Below are positions 37,444 to 45,967 of a stretch of DNA of 64,000 nucleotides, piece by piece (position 1 is the first letter of the stretch; each line of letters begins with the position of its first letter). The notes beneath the pieces are model-generated. The model made no database searches. It had not been told where the DNA came from and worked only from the letters and a program-made list of their open reading frames with translations. Source of the DNA: Rhizobium sp. BK313 (GTDB taxonomy: Bacteria; Pseudomonadota; Alphaproteobacteria; Rhizobiales; Rhizobiaceae); NCBI RefSeq assembly GCF_014193655.1, contig NZ_JACHZQ010000005.1, positions 372,001 to 436,000 on the forward strand, read 5' to 3'. The position numbers and the translations under genes are program-made.

Positions 37444-38292
37444 TCAGGATTTCACGGCACCAGCGGTGAGACCCGCGATGATGTGCTTCTGCGCCAGGAA
37501 GAAAACGATGATGGTCGGCATTATGGTCAGCGTGATGAAAGCCAGCACCAGTTCCCATTCTGTGCCGAATTCACCGCTATAGACCATCATGCCGAGCGGC
37601 CAGGGATAAATCGAGTCCGAATTCAGCATGATCAGCGGCAGGATGTAGCTGTTCCAACTGCCGACGAAGGAGATGATGCTGACGGTGGCGACGATCGGCC
37701 GGGAGAGCGGCAGCGAGATGTGCCAGAAGAAGCGGATATAGCCGCAACCGTCGACGAAAGCCGCCTGAAACAATTCTTCCGGAAGGTTGCGAAAATAGTT
37801 TCTGAACAGAAGAATGCTCATGCCGAGGCCGAAGGCCACCTGCGGCAGCACCACGCCCCAATAGGTGTTGAGCAGGCCGAGATCGCGGATGCGGATAAAC
37901 AGCGGCAGGATCGCGGTGGCCGCCGGGAACATCAAGCCGATCAGGAAATAATTCAGCAGGAAGTTCGAGCCGAAGAACTTCACATGTGCGAAGGCGAAGG
38001 CTGCCATGGCCGAGACGGTGACCGTCAAGAACACGGTAAGGACGGCGATGATCAGTGAGTTCATCATCTGCCGCCAGTACCGGTCGCCGAAGAGGATGCC
38101 GGAATAGTTCTCGAAATGCCACTCGGCCGGCAGGCCGAAGGGATTGGTTCTGAGATCGCCCAACGACTTGAAACCGCCGAGCGCCGTTGTCAACAGCGGG
38201 ATCAGCACGATGGCGGCGATGATGGTCAATGACACGTAGAGATAGATCTTCGTGCCGGTGCTCAGTCGAACGGATGAGGCCATATCAGTCAT
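37444..38292 (-). CDS. ABC transporter permease, MalG/UgpE type
   Basis: Carbohydrate-importer permease of 282 residues from MTDMASSVRLSTG, a start that overlaps the upstream permease stop by eight bases; an internal ATG at 38283 is the alternative. It has six predicted membrane segments, the first at about 16-38 (IYLYVSLTIIAAIVLIPLLTTALGG). The EAA loop is near 188-208 (EELFQAAFVDGCGYIRFFWHISLPLSRP). It forms the channel with the MalF-type protein encoded just before it. Confidence 0.9.
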   Translation of the reverse strand: MTDMASSVRLSTGTKIYLYVSLTIIAAIVLIPLLTTALGGFKSLGDLRTNPFGLPAEWHFENYSGILFGDRYWRQMMNSLIIAVLTVFLTVTVSAMAAFAFAHVKFFGSNFLLNYFLIGLMFPAATAILPLFIRIRDLGLLNTYWGVVLPQVAFGLGMSILLFRNYFRNLPEELFQAAFVDGCGYIRFFWHISLPLSRPIVATVSIISFVGSWNSYILPLIMLNSDSIYPWPLGMMVYSGEFGTEWELVLAFITLTIMPTIIVFFLAQKHIIAGLTAGAVKS

Positions 38293-39223
38293 TGCGCATA
38301 AATATCCGTTTGTAGCCGAAGGCGAGGGTGACGCAGATGACGAACAGCACCACGCCGACGGCGCTGCCGAGGCCAACCTGCATGCGGGTGACGCCGAAAT
38401 TGTAGAGGAAGGTCACCATCGTCTGCGTCGAGTTGAATGGTCCGCCACCCGTGAGCGGCATGATCAGATCGAAAAGCTGCAGCGAGCCGACGACCGCGAA
38501 GAAGACGGACAGGCGTAATGTTGAGCCAAGCAACGGCAGGGTGACGTATCGGAATTTCTGCCAGCCGGTGGCGCCGTCGATTTCGGCGGCTTCGAGCACG
38601 CTCTTGTCGAGGGATTGCAGGCCGGCGATGAACAGCATCATGTGGAAGCCGAAATATTTCCACACGATCACCGCCAGCACCGCGTACATCGCCAGATCCT
38701 TGTCGGCGAGCACGTAGGGCGTAGCGACGCCGAGAAAATGCGAAATCGCGGCAAACAGGCCGTAGTCGCCGTCATAGACGAAGCGCCAGATCAGGCCCGC
38801 GGCCACTTCTGCCAGCACATAGGGAAGGAAGAAGATCAACCGATAGAGCACGACGCCGCGAATGCGGTTCGCCAGCATCGTCGCGAGCCAGATGGCAAGC
38901 GGTACCTGAATGGCGATCGAGACCAGGATGATCAGCGCATTGTTCTTGAGCGAGGTCAGGAAGGCGCCGTTCTTGAACAGAACCTCGAAGTTGCGCAGCC
39001 CGATGAATTCCGTCGGCGGGCCGTAGCCGTTCCATTTGTAAAGACTATACCAGGCGGCTTCTCCCATCGGCAGGATGACGAAGATGGTAAAAAGCAGAAG
39101 CGCTGGCGGAAGGAACAGCAGGATGACGGGCATGCGGCCGCGCGCAGCGGGGCTCTTGCGTCGCGTCGTTGACATTGATTGTGCGGCGGGCCGGATAACG
39201 GTCGTTGCGCTGATGTTCGTCAT
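38285..39223 (-). CDS. ABC transporter permease, MalF/UgpA type
   Basis: A 312-residue sugar-importer permease. A basic N-terminal tail (TTRRKSPAARGRMP) is followed by the first membrane segment at about 33-52 (VILLFLPPALLLFTIFVILP), the AWYSLYKWNGYGPP segment and further membrane spans. The EAA loop is near 211-230 (LEAAEIDGATGWQKFRYVTLPLL), and the end has TGGGPFNSTQTMVTFLY, typical for MalF. It is separated from the upstream binding-protein gene by 71 bp that hold a GC hairpin. Confidence 0.92.
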   Translation of the reverse strand: MTNISATTVIRPAAQSMSTTRRKSPAARGRMPVILLFLPPALLLFTIFVILPMGEAAWYSLYKWNGYGPPTEFIGLRNFEVLFKNGAFLTSLKNNALIILVSIAIQVPLAIWLATMLANRIRGVVLYRLIFFLPYVLAEVAAGLIWRFVYDGDYGLFAAISHFLGVATPYVLADKDLAMYAVLAVIVWKYFGFHMMLFIAGLQSLDKSVLEAAEIDGATGWQKFRYVTLPLLGSTLRLSVFFAVVGSLQLFDLIMPLTGGGPFNSTQTMVTFLYNFGVTRMQVGLGSAVGVVLFVICVTLAFGYKRIFMRND

Positions 39224-39257
39224 GAACGATCCTGATACTCAGAATGCTGGAAAGAAT

Positions 39258-39285
39258 GGCGCCGACGGCAAGACCCGCCGGCGCC
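39258..39285 (-). promoter_or_regulatory. Stem-loop between binding-protein and permease genes
   Basis: GGCGC (39258-39262) pairs with GCGCC (39281-39285) and CGGC (39266-39269) with GCCG (39277-39280), leaving a three-base bulge and a seven-base loop. It lies ten bases after the binding-protein stop and probably sets unequal expression of binding protein and permeases. Confidence 0.5.
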
Positions 39286-39294
39286 CGCTGTTTG

Positions 39295-40605
39295 TTAGAG
39301 CTGATCCTGCTCGAAGGCGTCCTGGACCTGCTGTGCGCCGTCCTTCGGGGTCATCTGGCCTGAGACGATGCCGACCGAGATGTCGTTGACGACACGGCCG
39401 ACGGAAGGGCCGAGATCCTGGTCGAAGAAGTTCTGGTGCCAGGTCGAATGGGCCAGTTGCTCGGCCGATTCGTGCATCAGCTCGCTCTTGACGCCGTCTT
39501 CCGAACCGATCGTCACCGGAATGATCATACCGGCTTGCGCCATGATGCGTTCATTGTCCGGATTGGTCAGATAGGCGAGGAAGTCGAGCGCTTCCGGCGG
39601 AGCCTTCTTGGTCACGGCCCAGCCGTTCAGGCCGCCGAGCGTATCGGTCGCGAGACCCGCGCCGCCGGTGACGGCCGGGAAGGCGAAGTGGCCGATATTG
39701 TCGTCAGCCAGCCCCTTGCCGTCGCCGGCATTGGTGCGCTGGTTGGCGGCGGTGTTTTCGAAGCCGAGGATCATCGCGGCCTTGCCGTCACCGAAGACGC
39801 CGAGCGCCTGTGGCCAGGTGGTGCCGAGATAGCCGGGCTGGAACGGATCGAGCTTGCCGAGATCCGCGAGCTGTTCGCCCGCCTTGATGATCGCCGGATC
39901 GTTGAAGCCGTTGCCTTGGCCGTTCTTGGCAGCGGTAAAGACCTGCTGGCCGCCGTCGCGCATCACCAGATAGCTCCAGTAGAAGTGGATCGGCCACTTC
40001 TCGCCGCCGCCGCCGGCGATCGGCACGATGCCGGCAGCCTTGATCTTCTTGACGGCTGCCAGATAATCGTCCCAGGTCTTGATGGCTGTCGCATCGACGC
40101 CGGCCTTGGCGAAGAGCGCCTTGTTGTAGAAGAAGGAAACGGTGCCGAGCTTGAATGGTACCGCGCTGATCTTGTTGTCGAAGGTCAGGCCTTTGATGGC
40201 AGCCGGATTATAGGTCTTCAGCCAGGCGCCGCCATTGGCGTTCATCGCGGTGGTCAGATCCATCAGCGTGCCGGTTTCTTCCTGCTGCTTCAGCACACCG
40301 CCGCCCCAGCTATAGAAGAAATCCGGTGCGTCGTTCGATTGCAGCAGCGTCGGCAGTTTGGCCTTGAAGGCCTCGTTTGCCAGGAACTGCATTTCGATCT
40401 TTACGCCCGGGTGCTTGGCTTCGTACTGATCGGCGATCTTCCGCCAGATGGCGATGTAATTCGGATCGAGCTCCAGATGCAGCCACTTGACGACCGTATC
40501 TGCGGCCGCGCTCGTAGCGCCGGCAAGGATCGCAAGCCCCGTGGCAGCAGCAATGGCGGCGATACGCGCACCGCGAAGGGCTTTCGCCCCACGTTCATAC
40601 AGCAT
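39295..40605 (-). CDS. ABC transporter substrate-binding protein, family 1 (carbohydrate type)
   Basis: Periplasmic sugar-binding protein of 436 residues. The signal peptide is long (MLYERGAKALRGARIAAIAAATGLAILAG..SAAA, cleavage near residue 36). The mature part begins with DTVVKWLHLELDPNYIAIWRKIADQYEAKHPGVKIEMQF, the typical family 1 entry, and has NPDNERIMAQAG near the C-terminus. The ATG is set by GGGAGGA at about eight bases; the longer frame from 40629 is rejected. It is divergent from the ROK regulator. The ligand is unknown; neighbouring oxidoreductase and ThuA-like genes suggest a di- or oligosaccharide. Confidence 0.92.
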   Translation of the reverse strand: MLYERGAKALRGARIAAIAAATGLAILAGATSAAADTVVKWLHLELDPNYIAIWRKIADQYEAKHPGVKIEMQFLANEAFKAKLPTLLQSNDAPDFFYSWGGGVLKQQEETGTLMDLTTAMNANGGAWLKTYNPAAIKGLTFDNKISAVPFKLGTVSFFYNKALFAKAGVDATAIKTWDDYLAAVKKIKAAGIVPIAGGGGEKWPIHFYWSYLVMRDGGQQVFTAAKNGQGNGFNDPAIIKAGEQLADLGKLDPFQPGYLGTTWPQALGVFGDGKAAMILGFENTAANQRTNAGDGKGLADDNIGHFAFPAVTGGAGLATDTLGGLNGWAVTKKAPPEALDFLAYLTNPDNERIMAQAGMIIPVTIGSEDGVKSELMHESAEQLAHSTWHQNFFDQDLGPSVGRVVNDISVGIVSGQMTPKDGAQQVQDAFEQDQL

Positions 40606-40652
40606 GATTTTATCCTCCCAAGGGAACAAGAGCCTCAGATAATTTTTCCCTT

Positions 40653-40770
40653 ATGCGGATTAATTCAACGGAGCTTTGCTGAAATGTCAACCACCGTTCC
40701 TAAAATTTCGGCAGCGCCGCCGGGAAACGGCTTGACATAAGGCATCAACCATAGCCTATTTAATTCGCAT
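40653..40770. promoter_or_regulatory. Divergent promoters with paired operator-like motifs
   Basis: ATGCGGATTAATT (40653-40665) recurs inverted as ATTTAATTCGCAT (40758-40770; 11 of 13 positions match). On the minus strand a TTGACA (40685-40690) sits 17 bases from a -10-like TGAATT that falls within the first motif. On the plus strand TTGACA (40732-40737) lies before a TATTTA that falls within the second. Each motif would therefore block one promoter, as expected for a ROK repressor; binding is inferred. Confidence 0.55.
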
Positions 40771-40825
40771 CCCGTCAAAAATATCAGGCCGTCGCCGAGC
40801 GGAATACTCAATCGGCAACATTCTC

Positions 40826-42031
40826 ATGAAAACAGCAGACCCGGAGCTTATGCGGGCGATAAACCGCTTCAACGTGCTGGATACGATCCGGCGGGCGGGG
40901 TCGATCGCACGCATCGAAATCAGCGAACGTACCCAGCTTTCGACCACCACGGTATCGGCGATCACTGCTTCGTTACTGGATGACGGCCTGATCCTGGCGC
41001 GTACCGAAGGCGACCTGCGTGAAGCAGCGGCCCGTGGCCGGCCGCGCGTCATGCTGGAGCTCAATCCGGACGCTGCCCGCGTCGTCGGCGCGAAGATCGC
41101 CGCCAATCGCATGGTCTTCGTCGTCGCCGATTTCCGCGGCGAAGTGCTGTCGACGCTGACGCTCGCCCTTCGCGTCGACCGGCAACCGATCAGCGTCATC
41201 GCCGACTTGATTGAGGATGGCGTTCGCCGCTGCGTGGTCGATGCCGATCTGGCGCTCGATGAAATTGATTCGGTCTGTCTCGGCCTGCCGGGCGTCATCG
41301 AACACCGCACCGGCCATGTACGCACCAGCCCGATCTTCCGCGAAAGCGGCGTCGATTTTGCTAAAGAGATGTCCGAGCGGCTGGGCGTCACCGCCATCGT
41401 CGAGAGCGATGCGCATGCCATCACGCTGGCGCATCACTGGTTCGGCGAAGCGAGAGATCTCGACGATATGGTGCTGGTGTCGCTGGAACAGACGCTCGGC
41501 CTCGGCGTGCTGCATGGCGGCCAACTGTTCCGCGGCGCCGGCGGCTTGAGCCACAATCTCGGCGACCTCGCGCTCGGTATCGGGGCGCAGGGCACGATCA
41601 GGCTTGCGAGCCTGGCGGGCGAAAGCGCCATTCTCGGCGACCAGCCGAGCGGCGGCCGCTTTGCCGAGGCCATCCGCCTCGGCCGCGGTATGGCGCATGC
41701 GAAGACATTGATTGCAGCCGAGGACAACACGCTGATCAGCGCGGCGATCCGGGCCGGCGAAGCCTGCGGCATGGCGCTTGCCAATATCGTCACCTTGTTC
41801 GCGCCACCACGCGTTATCCTCGTCGGATCGAGCCTGGCGCTTGGCCAGCCCTTCCTCGACAGCCTCCGGGAGGCCTATTCCCTGGCGATCCCACCATCGA
41901 TCAAGGGCGTGACCGAACTCGTCTTCGACCAGTCGACGGACGAAACCTGGGCGCAGGGTGCGGCCGTGGTCGCACTGCGCGAACTCTATGAATCTCCTTG
42001 GGGAACGACAGGGCCGGCACCGGCACTTTGA
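40826..42031 (+). CDS. ROK family transcriptional regulator, zinc-site cysteines absent
   Basis: A 401-residue NagC/Mlc-like regulator. The N-terminal winged helix is at about residues 14-70 (NVLDTIRRAGSIARIEISERTQLSTTTVSAITASLLDDGLI) and the rest is a sugar-kinase-like ROK domain. The region corresponding to the usual zinc-binding CxCGxxGCxE reads LALGIGAQGTIRLASLAGE here, with no cysteine, so the structural zinc site is missing. It is divergent from a sugar importer and upstream of an oxidoreductase and a ThuA-like gene, and so probably controls both directions. Confidence 0.9.
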   Translation: MKTADPELMRAINRFNVLDTIRRAGSIARIEISERTQLSTTTVSAITASLLDDGLILARTEGDLREAAARGRPRVMLELNPDAARVVGAKIAANRMVFVVADFRGEVLSTLTLALRVDRQPISVIADLIEDGVRRCVVDADLALDEIDSVCLGLPGVIEHRTGHVRTSPIFRESGVDFAKEMSERLGVTAIVESDAHAITLAHHWFGEARDLDDMVLVSLEQTLGLGVLHGGQLFRGAGGLSHNLGDLALGIGAQGTIRLASLAGESAILGDQPSGGRFAEAIRLGRGMAHAKTLIAAEDNTLISAAIRAGEACGMALANIVTLFAPPRVILVGSSLALGQPFLDSLREAYSLAIPPSIKGVTELVFDQSTDETWAQGAAVVALRELYESPWGTTGPAPAL

Positions 42032-42071
42032 CCCGCAAGGTATGCACAGACACTTCATTTGGAGAAAGTTT

Positions 42072-43172
42072 ATGGAAAAGGTCGGCATTGGCATCATTGG
42101 TTGCGGAAACATTTCCGGCGCCTATCTCACTGCGATGAAATCGTTCCCCATTCTCGACATCAAGGGGGTCGCCGACCTCAATCGCGAACTCGCTGAAGCC
42201 AAGGCCGCCGAATTCGGCCTTAAGGCCGTCGACGTAGCCGCGCTCTTCGCCGACCCGACGATCGAGATCATCGTCAACCTGACCATCCCGAAGGCGCATG
42301 TCGCCGTCGGCCTGCAGGCGCTCGATGCCGGCAAGCACACCTATTCGGAAAAGCCGCTCGGCATCAACTTCGCCGAAGGCAAGAAACTCGCCGACGCAGC
42401 AGCGGCCAAAGGTCTGCGCATCGGCGCTGCCCCCGACACCTTTCTCGGCGGCGGCCATCAGACGGCACGCGCCGTCATCGATGAAGGCGCGATCGGCATT
42501 CCTGTCGGCGGCACCGCCACCTTCATGTGCCCGGGCCATGAGCGCTGGCACCCGAATCCGGCTTTCTATTACGAAGTCGGCGGCGGCCCGATGCTCGACA
42601 TGGGTCCCTACTACATCACCGACCTCGTCAACCTGCTCGGTCCGGTTTCCCAGGTCGCCGGCTTTGCCGTGACCCCGCGCAAGGAACGCATCATCACCAG
42701 CGAGCCACGCAACGGCGAGCACATCCCGGTGCATGTCCCGACCCACGTCGCCGGCGTGATGGCCTTTGCCAACGGCGCCGTGGTACAGATCGGCATGAGC
42801 TTCGACGTCGCCGGCCACAAGCATGTGCCACTCGAAGTCTACGGCACCGAGGGCACGCTGATCGTCCCCGATCCGAACCGCTTTGCCGGCCCGGTCGAAT
42901 ACCTCAAGAAGGGTGGCCAGTTCGAGGAACGCGAAGTCACCGCGCCTTATGCCGACGGCAACTACCGCTCGCTCGGCGTTGCCGACCTGGCGCATGCCAT
43001 TCGCTCCAACCGGCCGCACCGCGCCAATGGCAGCCTGGCATTGCATGTGCTCGAAGTCATGGAAGCTTTCCAGACCGCATCCGATACCGGCCGCACGGTC
43101 GCCATCACCACACAAACCGAACGTCCGGCCCCGCTTTCCGAATCCCTCGTGGACGGCAAGATCGGCCGCTAA
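42072..43172 (+). CDS. Gfo/Idh/MocA family oxidoreductase
   Basis: NAD(P)-dependent sugar oxidoreductase of 366 residues. The Rossmann motif GCGNISG is at 10-16; YSEKPLGIN near 95 has the conserved Glu-Lys-Pro with catalytic Lys. The C-terminal beta-sheet domain contains GGGPMLDMGPYYITDLVNLLG near 175-195, where Asp and Tyr are typical substrate-site residues. The ATG at 42072 follows GGAGAAAG. By position it corresponds to ThuB-like enzymes that oxidise C3 of a disaccharide; that role is inference. Confidence 0.9.
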   Translation: MEKVGIGIIGCGNISGAYLTAMKSFPILDIKGVADLNRELAEAKAAEFGLKAVDVAALFADPTIEIIVNLTIPKAHVAVGLQALDAGKHTYSEKPLGINFAEGKKLADAAAAKGLRIGAAPDTFLGGGHQTARAVIDEGAIGIPVGGTATFMCPGHERWHPNPAFYYEVGGGPMLDMGPYYITDLVNLLGPVSQVAGFAVTPRKERIITSEPRNGEHIPVHVPTHVAGVMAFANGAVVQIGMSFDVAGHKHVPLEVYGTEGTLIVPDPNRFAGPVEYLKKGGQFEEREVTAPYADGNYRSLGVADLAHAIRSNRPHRANGSLALHVLEVMEAFQTASDTGRTVAITTQTERPAPLSESLVDGKIGR

Positions 43173-43196
43173 TTGAGCTAGTTCAGGAGAACCATC

Positions 43197-43838
43197 ATGC
43201 GTGAAGCACTTATCGTCTGGGGCGGCTGGAGCGGCCACGAACCGCAGGAATGCGCCCATATCATCCGCGACATGCTGCAGGAGGACGGCTTCAAGGTCTA
43301 CCTCGAAAACAGCACGGAAGCCTTCGCCGACCCGTCGATCCATGACTTGAGCCTGATCGTGCCGATCGTCACCATGTCGAAGATCGAGAAGGAAGAGGTG
43401 AAGAACCTCGCCGCTGCCATCGAAAGCGGCGTCGGCATCGCCGGCTATCATGGCGGCGCGGGCGACTCGTTCCGTGAAAGCGTCGAATACCAGTTCATCA
43501 TCGGCGGCCAGTGGGTTGCCCATCCCGGCAATATCATCGACTACACGGTCAACATCACCAAGTCGGACGATCCGATCATGGAAGGGATCACCGATTTTCC
43601 TTACACGTCCGAGCAGTACTACATGCATGTCGATCCGTCGAACGAAGTGCTGGCAACCACGACCTTCACCGGCGATCATGCCTATTGGATCGACGGCGTC
43701 GTCATGCCGGTCGTCTGGAAGCGCAAATACGGCAAGGGCCGCGTCTTCTATTCCTCGCTCGGCCATCAGGCCAAGGAATTCAACGTGCCGCAGATGAAAA
43801 CCATCTTCCGCCGCGGCGCCAGCTGGGCAGCACGGTAA
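43197..43838 (+). CDS. ThuA-like domain protein (trehalose-utilisation type)
   Basis: A 213-residue cytoplasmic ThuA-family protein with a glutamine-amidotransferase-like fold. Family segments are IVWGGWSGHEPQEC (6-19), GVGIAGYHGGAGDSFRES near 79-96, PIMEGITDFPYTSEQYYMHVDPSNEVL near 124-150 and the end region KYGKGRVFYSSLGHQAKEFN near 179-198. It follows the Gfo/Idh/MocA gene by 24 bp with a CAGGAG ribosome site. In Sinorhizobium ThuA acts with ThuB in trehalose and related disaccharide catabolism by a 3-keto route; this pair is analogous but the sugar is unproven. Confidence 0.9.
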   Translation: MREALIVWGGWSGHEPQECAHIIRDMLQEDGFKVYLENSTEAFADPSIHDLSLIVPIVTMSKIEKEEVKNLAAAIESGVGIAGYHGGAGDSFRESVEYQFIIGGQWVAHPGNIIDYTVNITKSDDPIMEGITDFPYTSEQYYMHVDPSNEVLATTTFTGDHAYWIDGVVMPVVWKRKYGKGRVFYSSLGHQAKEFNVPQMKTIFRRGASWAAR

Positions 43839-43878
43839 CGCCCGCCCCATCTTTCCGAAGAGGTTTGCTCTCTTCCTG

Positions 43879-43906
43879 GTCTTCTCCCCGCGCGCGGGGA
43901 GAAGAC
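43879..43906. repeat. 28-bp perfect palindrome between convergent genes
   Basis: Arms GTCTTCTCCCCGCG and CGCGGGGAGAAGAC are exact complements with no spacer. It sits between the convergent ThuA-like and SDR genes and can work as a bidirectional terminator. The CTTCTCCCC..GGGGAGAAG form is a common intergenic palindrome in rhizobia (from memory). Confidence 0.75.
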
Positions 43907-43950
43907 GTCACTCTTCGACGGGCTCAGGAAGCCCTCGCGGGTTTCAAACT

Positions 43951-44796
43951 TCAGTCTCCGGCGTCGAGCCGCGTGTTCGAACCGACATCCTTCCAAATTT
44001 CCAGATCGTCGAGCAGCCGCTGCGCATGTTGGCGGACGGCGTCGATTGCGTCATCGCCCAATTGAAGCCTCAGCGGCATGTTCTCGCTCGCCAGTGCAAT
44101 GTCGATCGCGGCGGCGGCTTTCAAAGGATCTCCGGCCTGGGTTCCGTCCATATCGCGCATTACCTTTCGGACTCCAGCGAGCGCTTCCCGATAGGCGTCA
44201 TGACTTGGCATGAAACGCTCACCTTGGCTGACAAGCGATGTTCTGAAGGCGCCGGGCTCGACGATGAGCACCCTGATCCCGAACGAAGCGACTTCCTGGG
44301 CGAGCGCTTCCGAATAGCCTTCCAAGGCAAATTTTGTCGCGGAATAGGCTCCGACGCCCGCGAAGGACATCTGGCCTCCCATGCTGGAAATATTGACAAT
44401 CGCGCCTCTTGCCTTTTCCCGCATGTGTGGCAGCACTGCGCGAGTGACAGCCATGGCACCGAAGAAATTTGTCTCCATCAGCGCGCGGATTTCTGTCTCG
44501 GGCGTTTCCTCCAGCGCTCCGACAATTGCATAGCCTGCGTTGTTAATGAGGACGTCTATGCCGCCGAACTTCGCAATGGCGGCCGTAACCGCCTGCTCTG
44601 CGGCGCCGGTCCGGGTCACATCGAGTTCGGCCACCAAAAGCCGGCGGTCACCTTCGGCCTGCAGCGACTGAAGTTTTTCCGTCGCTCTCGCGGTGGCAAC
44701 GACATTATAGCCTTTCGAGAGCGCATATTGAGCATATGCGAGGCCAAATCCGGACGAAGCGCCGGTGATGAACCATGTGGGAGTTGACGTGGACAT
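43951..44796 (-). CDS. Short-chain dehydrogenase/reductase (SDR)
   Basis: SDR of 281 residues with cofactor motif TGASSGFG near 11-18, NNAGYA near 85-90, and a catalytic triad in NISSMGG (Ser) and GVGAYSATK (Tyr, Lys) near 138-161. It is slightly longer than classical SDRs and resembles the extended-C-terminus oxidoreductases often paired with a regulator. It is divergent from a LysR gene across 103 bp, so it is probably the LysR target. Substrate unknown. Confidence 0.9.
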   Translation of the reverse strand: MSTSTPTWFITGASSGFGLAYAQYALSKGYNVVATARATEKLQSLQAEGDRRLLVAELDVTRTGAAEQAVTAAIAKFGGIDVLINNAGYAIVGALEETPETEIRALMETNFFGAMAVTRAVLPHMREKARGAIVNISSMGGQMSFAGVGAYSATKFALEGYSEALAQEVASFGIRVLIVEPGAFRTSLVSQGERFMPSHDAYREALAGVRKVMRDMDGTQAGDPLKAAAAIDIALASENMPLRLQLGDDAIDAVRQHAQRLLDDLEIWKDVGSNTRLDAGD

Positions 44797-44832
44797 AGCG
44801 GTGATTTCCCAAGCGGCTGATGTTGATAGCCA

Positions 44833-44890
44833 CTATATCCGCGCCTGATAGATTGATAATATGGTTCTATCCGCACTCCTTATGCGATAG
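44833..44890. promoter_or_regulatory. Four alternating CTAT/ATAG half-sites, probable LysR binding region
   Basis: CTAT at 44833, ATAG at 44848, CTAT at 44867 and ATAG at 44887 alternate across the LysR/SDR intergenic region. The middle pair extends to GATAGA-N13-TCTATC. CTAT-N11-ATAG (44833-44851) matches the T-N11-A spacing usual for LysR-type boxes. Confidence 0.5.
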
Positions 44891-44899
44891 AATTCATGA

Positions 44900-45841
44900 A
44901 TGGACCGCGATCTCCTTGCTCATTTGCCGGTATTTCTTGCGGTGGCACGCCAGGGCAGTTTCGCCGGTGCGGCTGCGGAGCTTAGCTTAAGCCCCTCCGC
45001 CGTGAGCCACGCGATCCGCATGGTCGAGTCGCGGCTTGGCGCGACATTGTTCGCTCGCACCACCCGGAGCGTCGCGTTGACGGAAGCCGGAAACCATCTT
45101 CTGGGCATAATCGGGCCTGGGTTCTCTCAGATCGAAGACGGGCTTGATCAATTTCGCGCAAACACTGGCAATGTAACGGGTGTGCTGCGTCTCAACGTCC
45201 CTCGGACGGCGTTGGCGTTGGCAATCACACCGGTTATCATCGAACTCTCGCAGCGCTTCCCCCAGCTGACGGTGGAAATCGCCATCGACGATGCATCGGT
45301 TGATATCATCGCCCGCGGTTTCGACGCCGGAGTACGGCTGGGAGAAATGATCGCGCAGGATATGGTCGCCACGCGTTTGACCGCTCCCTTCAAGATGATC
45401 CTGGTCGCGGCGCCGGATTATTTGGCCCGAAAAGGCGAGCCGCGAGCCATATCGGAACTCGCAAATCACAACTGCATCGGGTTTCGGCAAATCACTGCGG
45501 GCAGCCTCTACGACTGGGAACTAAACGACGGTGGCACTATGGTCTCTGTCGCCGTCAGGGGAAGCTCGATCGTTACCGATGCCACCTATGCCAAGGAACT
45601 TGCCCTGGCGGGCGTCGGCATCACCTATCTCATGGAACCCCTGGCGAGAGCGGAAATCGAAAGTGGAATATTGACGCAGCTACTGCCTGAAACTGCAATC
45701 GAAGAGCCTGGTTTGTTTCTATATTATCCAAAGCGCGCCGCCACCGCACCCAAGCTCCGCGCATTTATCGACGTGGCCAAATACATACTGAAGTTTCGTT
45801 CCGGTGACCGCACATCGTCCGCGAACCCTTCAACTCGGTAG
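44900..45841 (+). CDS. LysR family transcriptional regulator
   Basis: A 313-residue LysR-type regulator. The N-terminal helix-turn-helix is at about residues 5-64 (LAHLPVFLAVARQGSFAGAAAELSLSPSAVSHAIRMVESRLGATLFARTTRSVALTEAG, read in parts), followed by a periplasmic-binding-like sensor domain (about 90-295) of the AaeR/DsdC-like LysR subgroup. It is divergent from an SDR gene and likely activates or represses it. The start is the ATG at 44900; an ATG four bases earlier is in another frame. Confidence 0.92.
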   Translation: MDRDLLAHLPVFLAVARQGSFAGAAAELSLSPSAVSHAIRMVESRLGATLFARTTRSVALTEAGNHLLGIIGPGFSQIEDGLDQFRANTGNVTGVLRLNVPRTALALAITPVIIELSQRFPQLTVEIAIDDASVDIIARGFDAGVRLGEMIAQDMVATRLTAPFKMILVAAPDYLARKGEPRAISELANHNCIGFRQITAGSLYDWELNDGGTMVSVAVRGSSIVTDATYAKELALAGVGITYLMEPLARAEIESGILTQLLPETAIEEPGLFLYYPKRAATAPKLRAFIDVAKYILKFRSGDRTSSANPSTR

Positions 45842-45967
45842 GGGAAGATACATGTCACCGCTGCGCCAACCGGGCCGCGCTTGCGACTTTAGCCCGAACT
45901 GATAAAATGACGCCGCCATGCCACAAACTCTTGTGCTGGCTGCGTTTTTCGCTGCCATGGAGGCTGA

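Noticed and set aside
41901..43850. 649-codon frame antisense to the oxidoreductase and ThuA-like genes
   Set aside because: It spans two recognised genes and their spacer on the other strand, and its composition is shadow-like.
43951..45841. SDR/LysR pair as a recently transferred island
   Set aside because: Slightly more AT-rich spacer and codons, but no flanking repeats, mobile genes or tRNA; a common pairing in this group.
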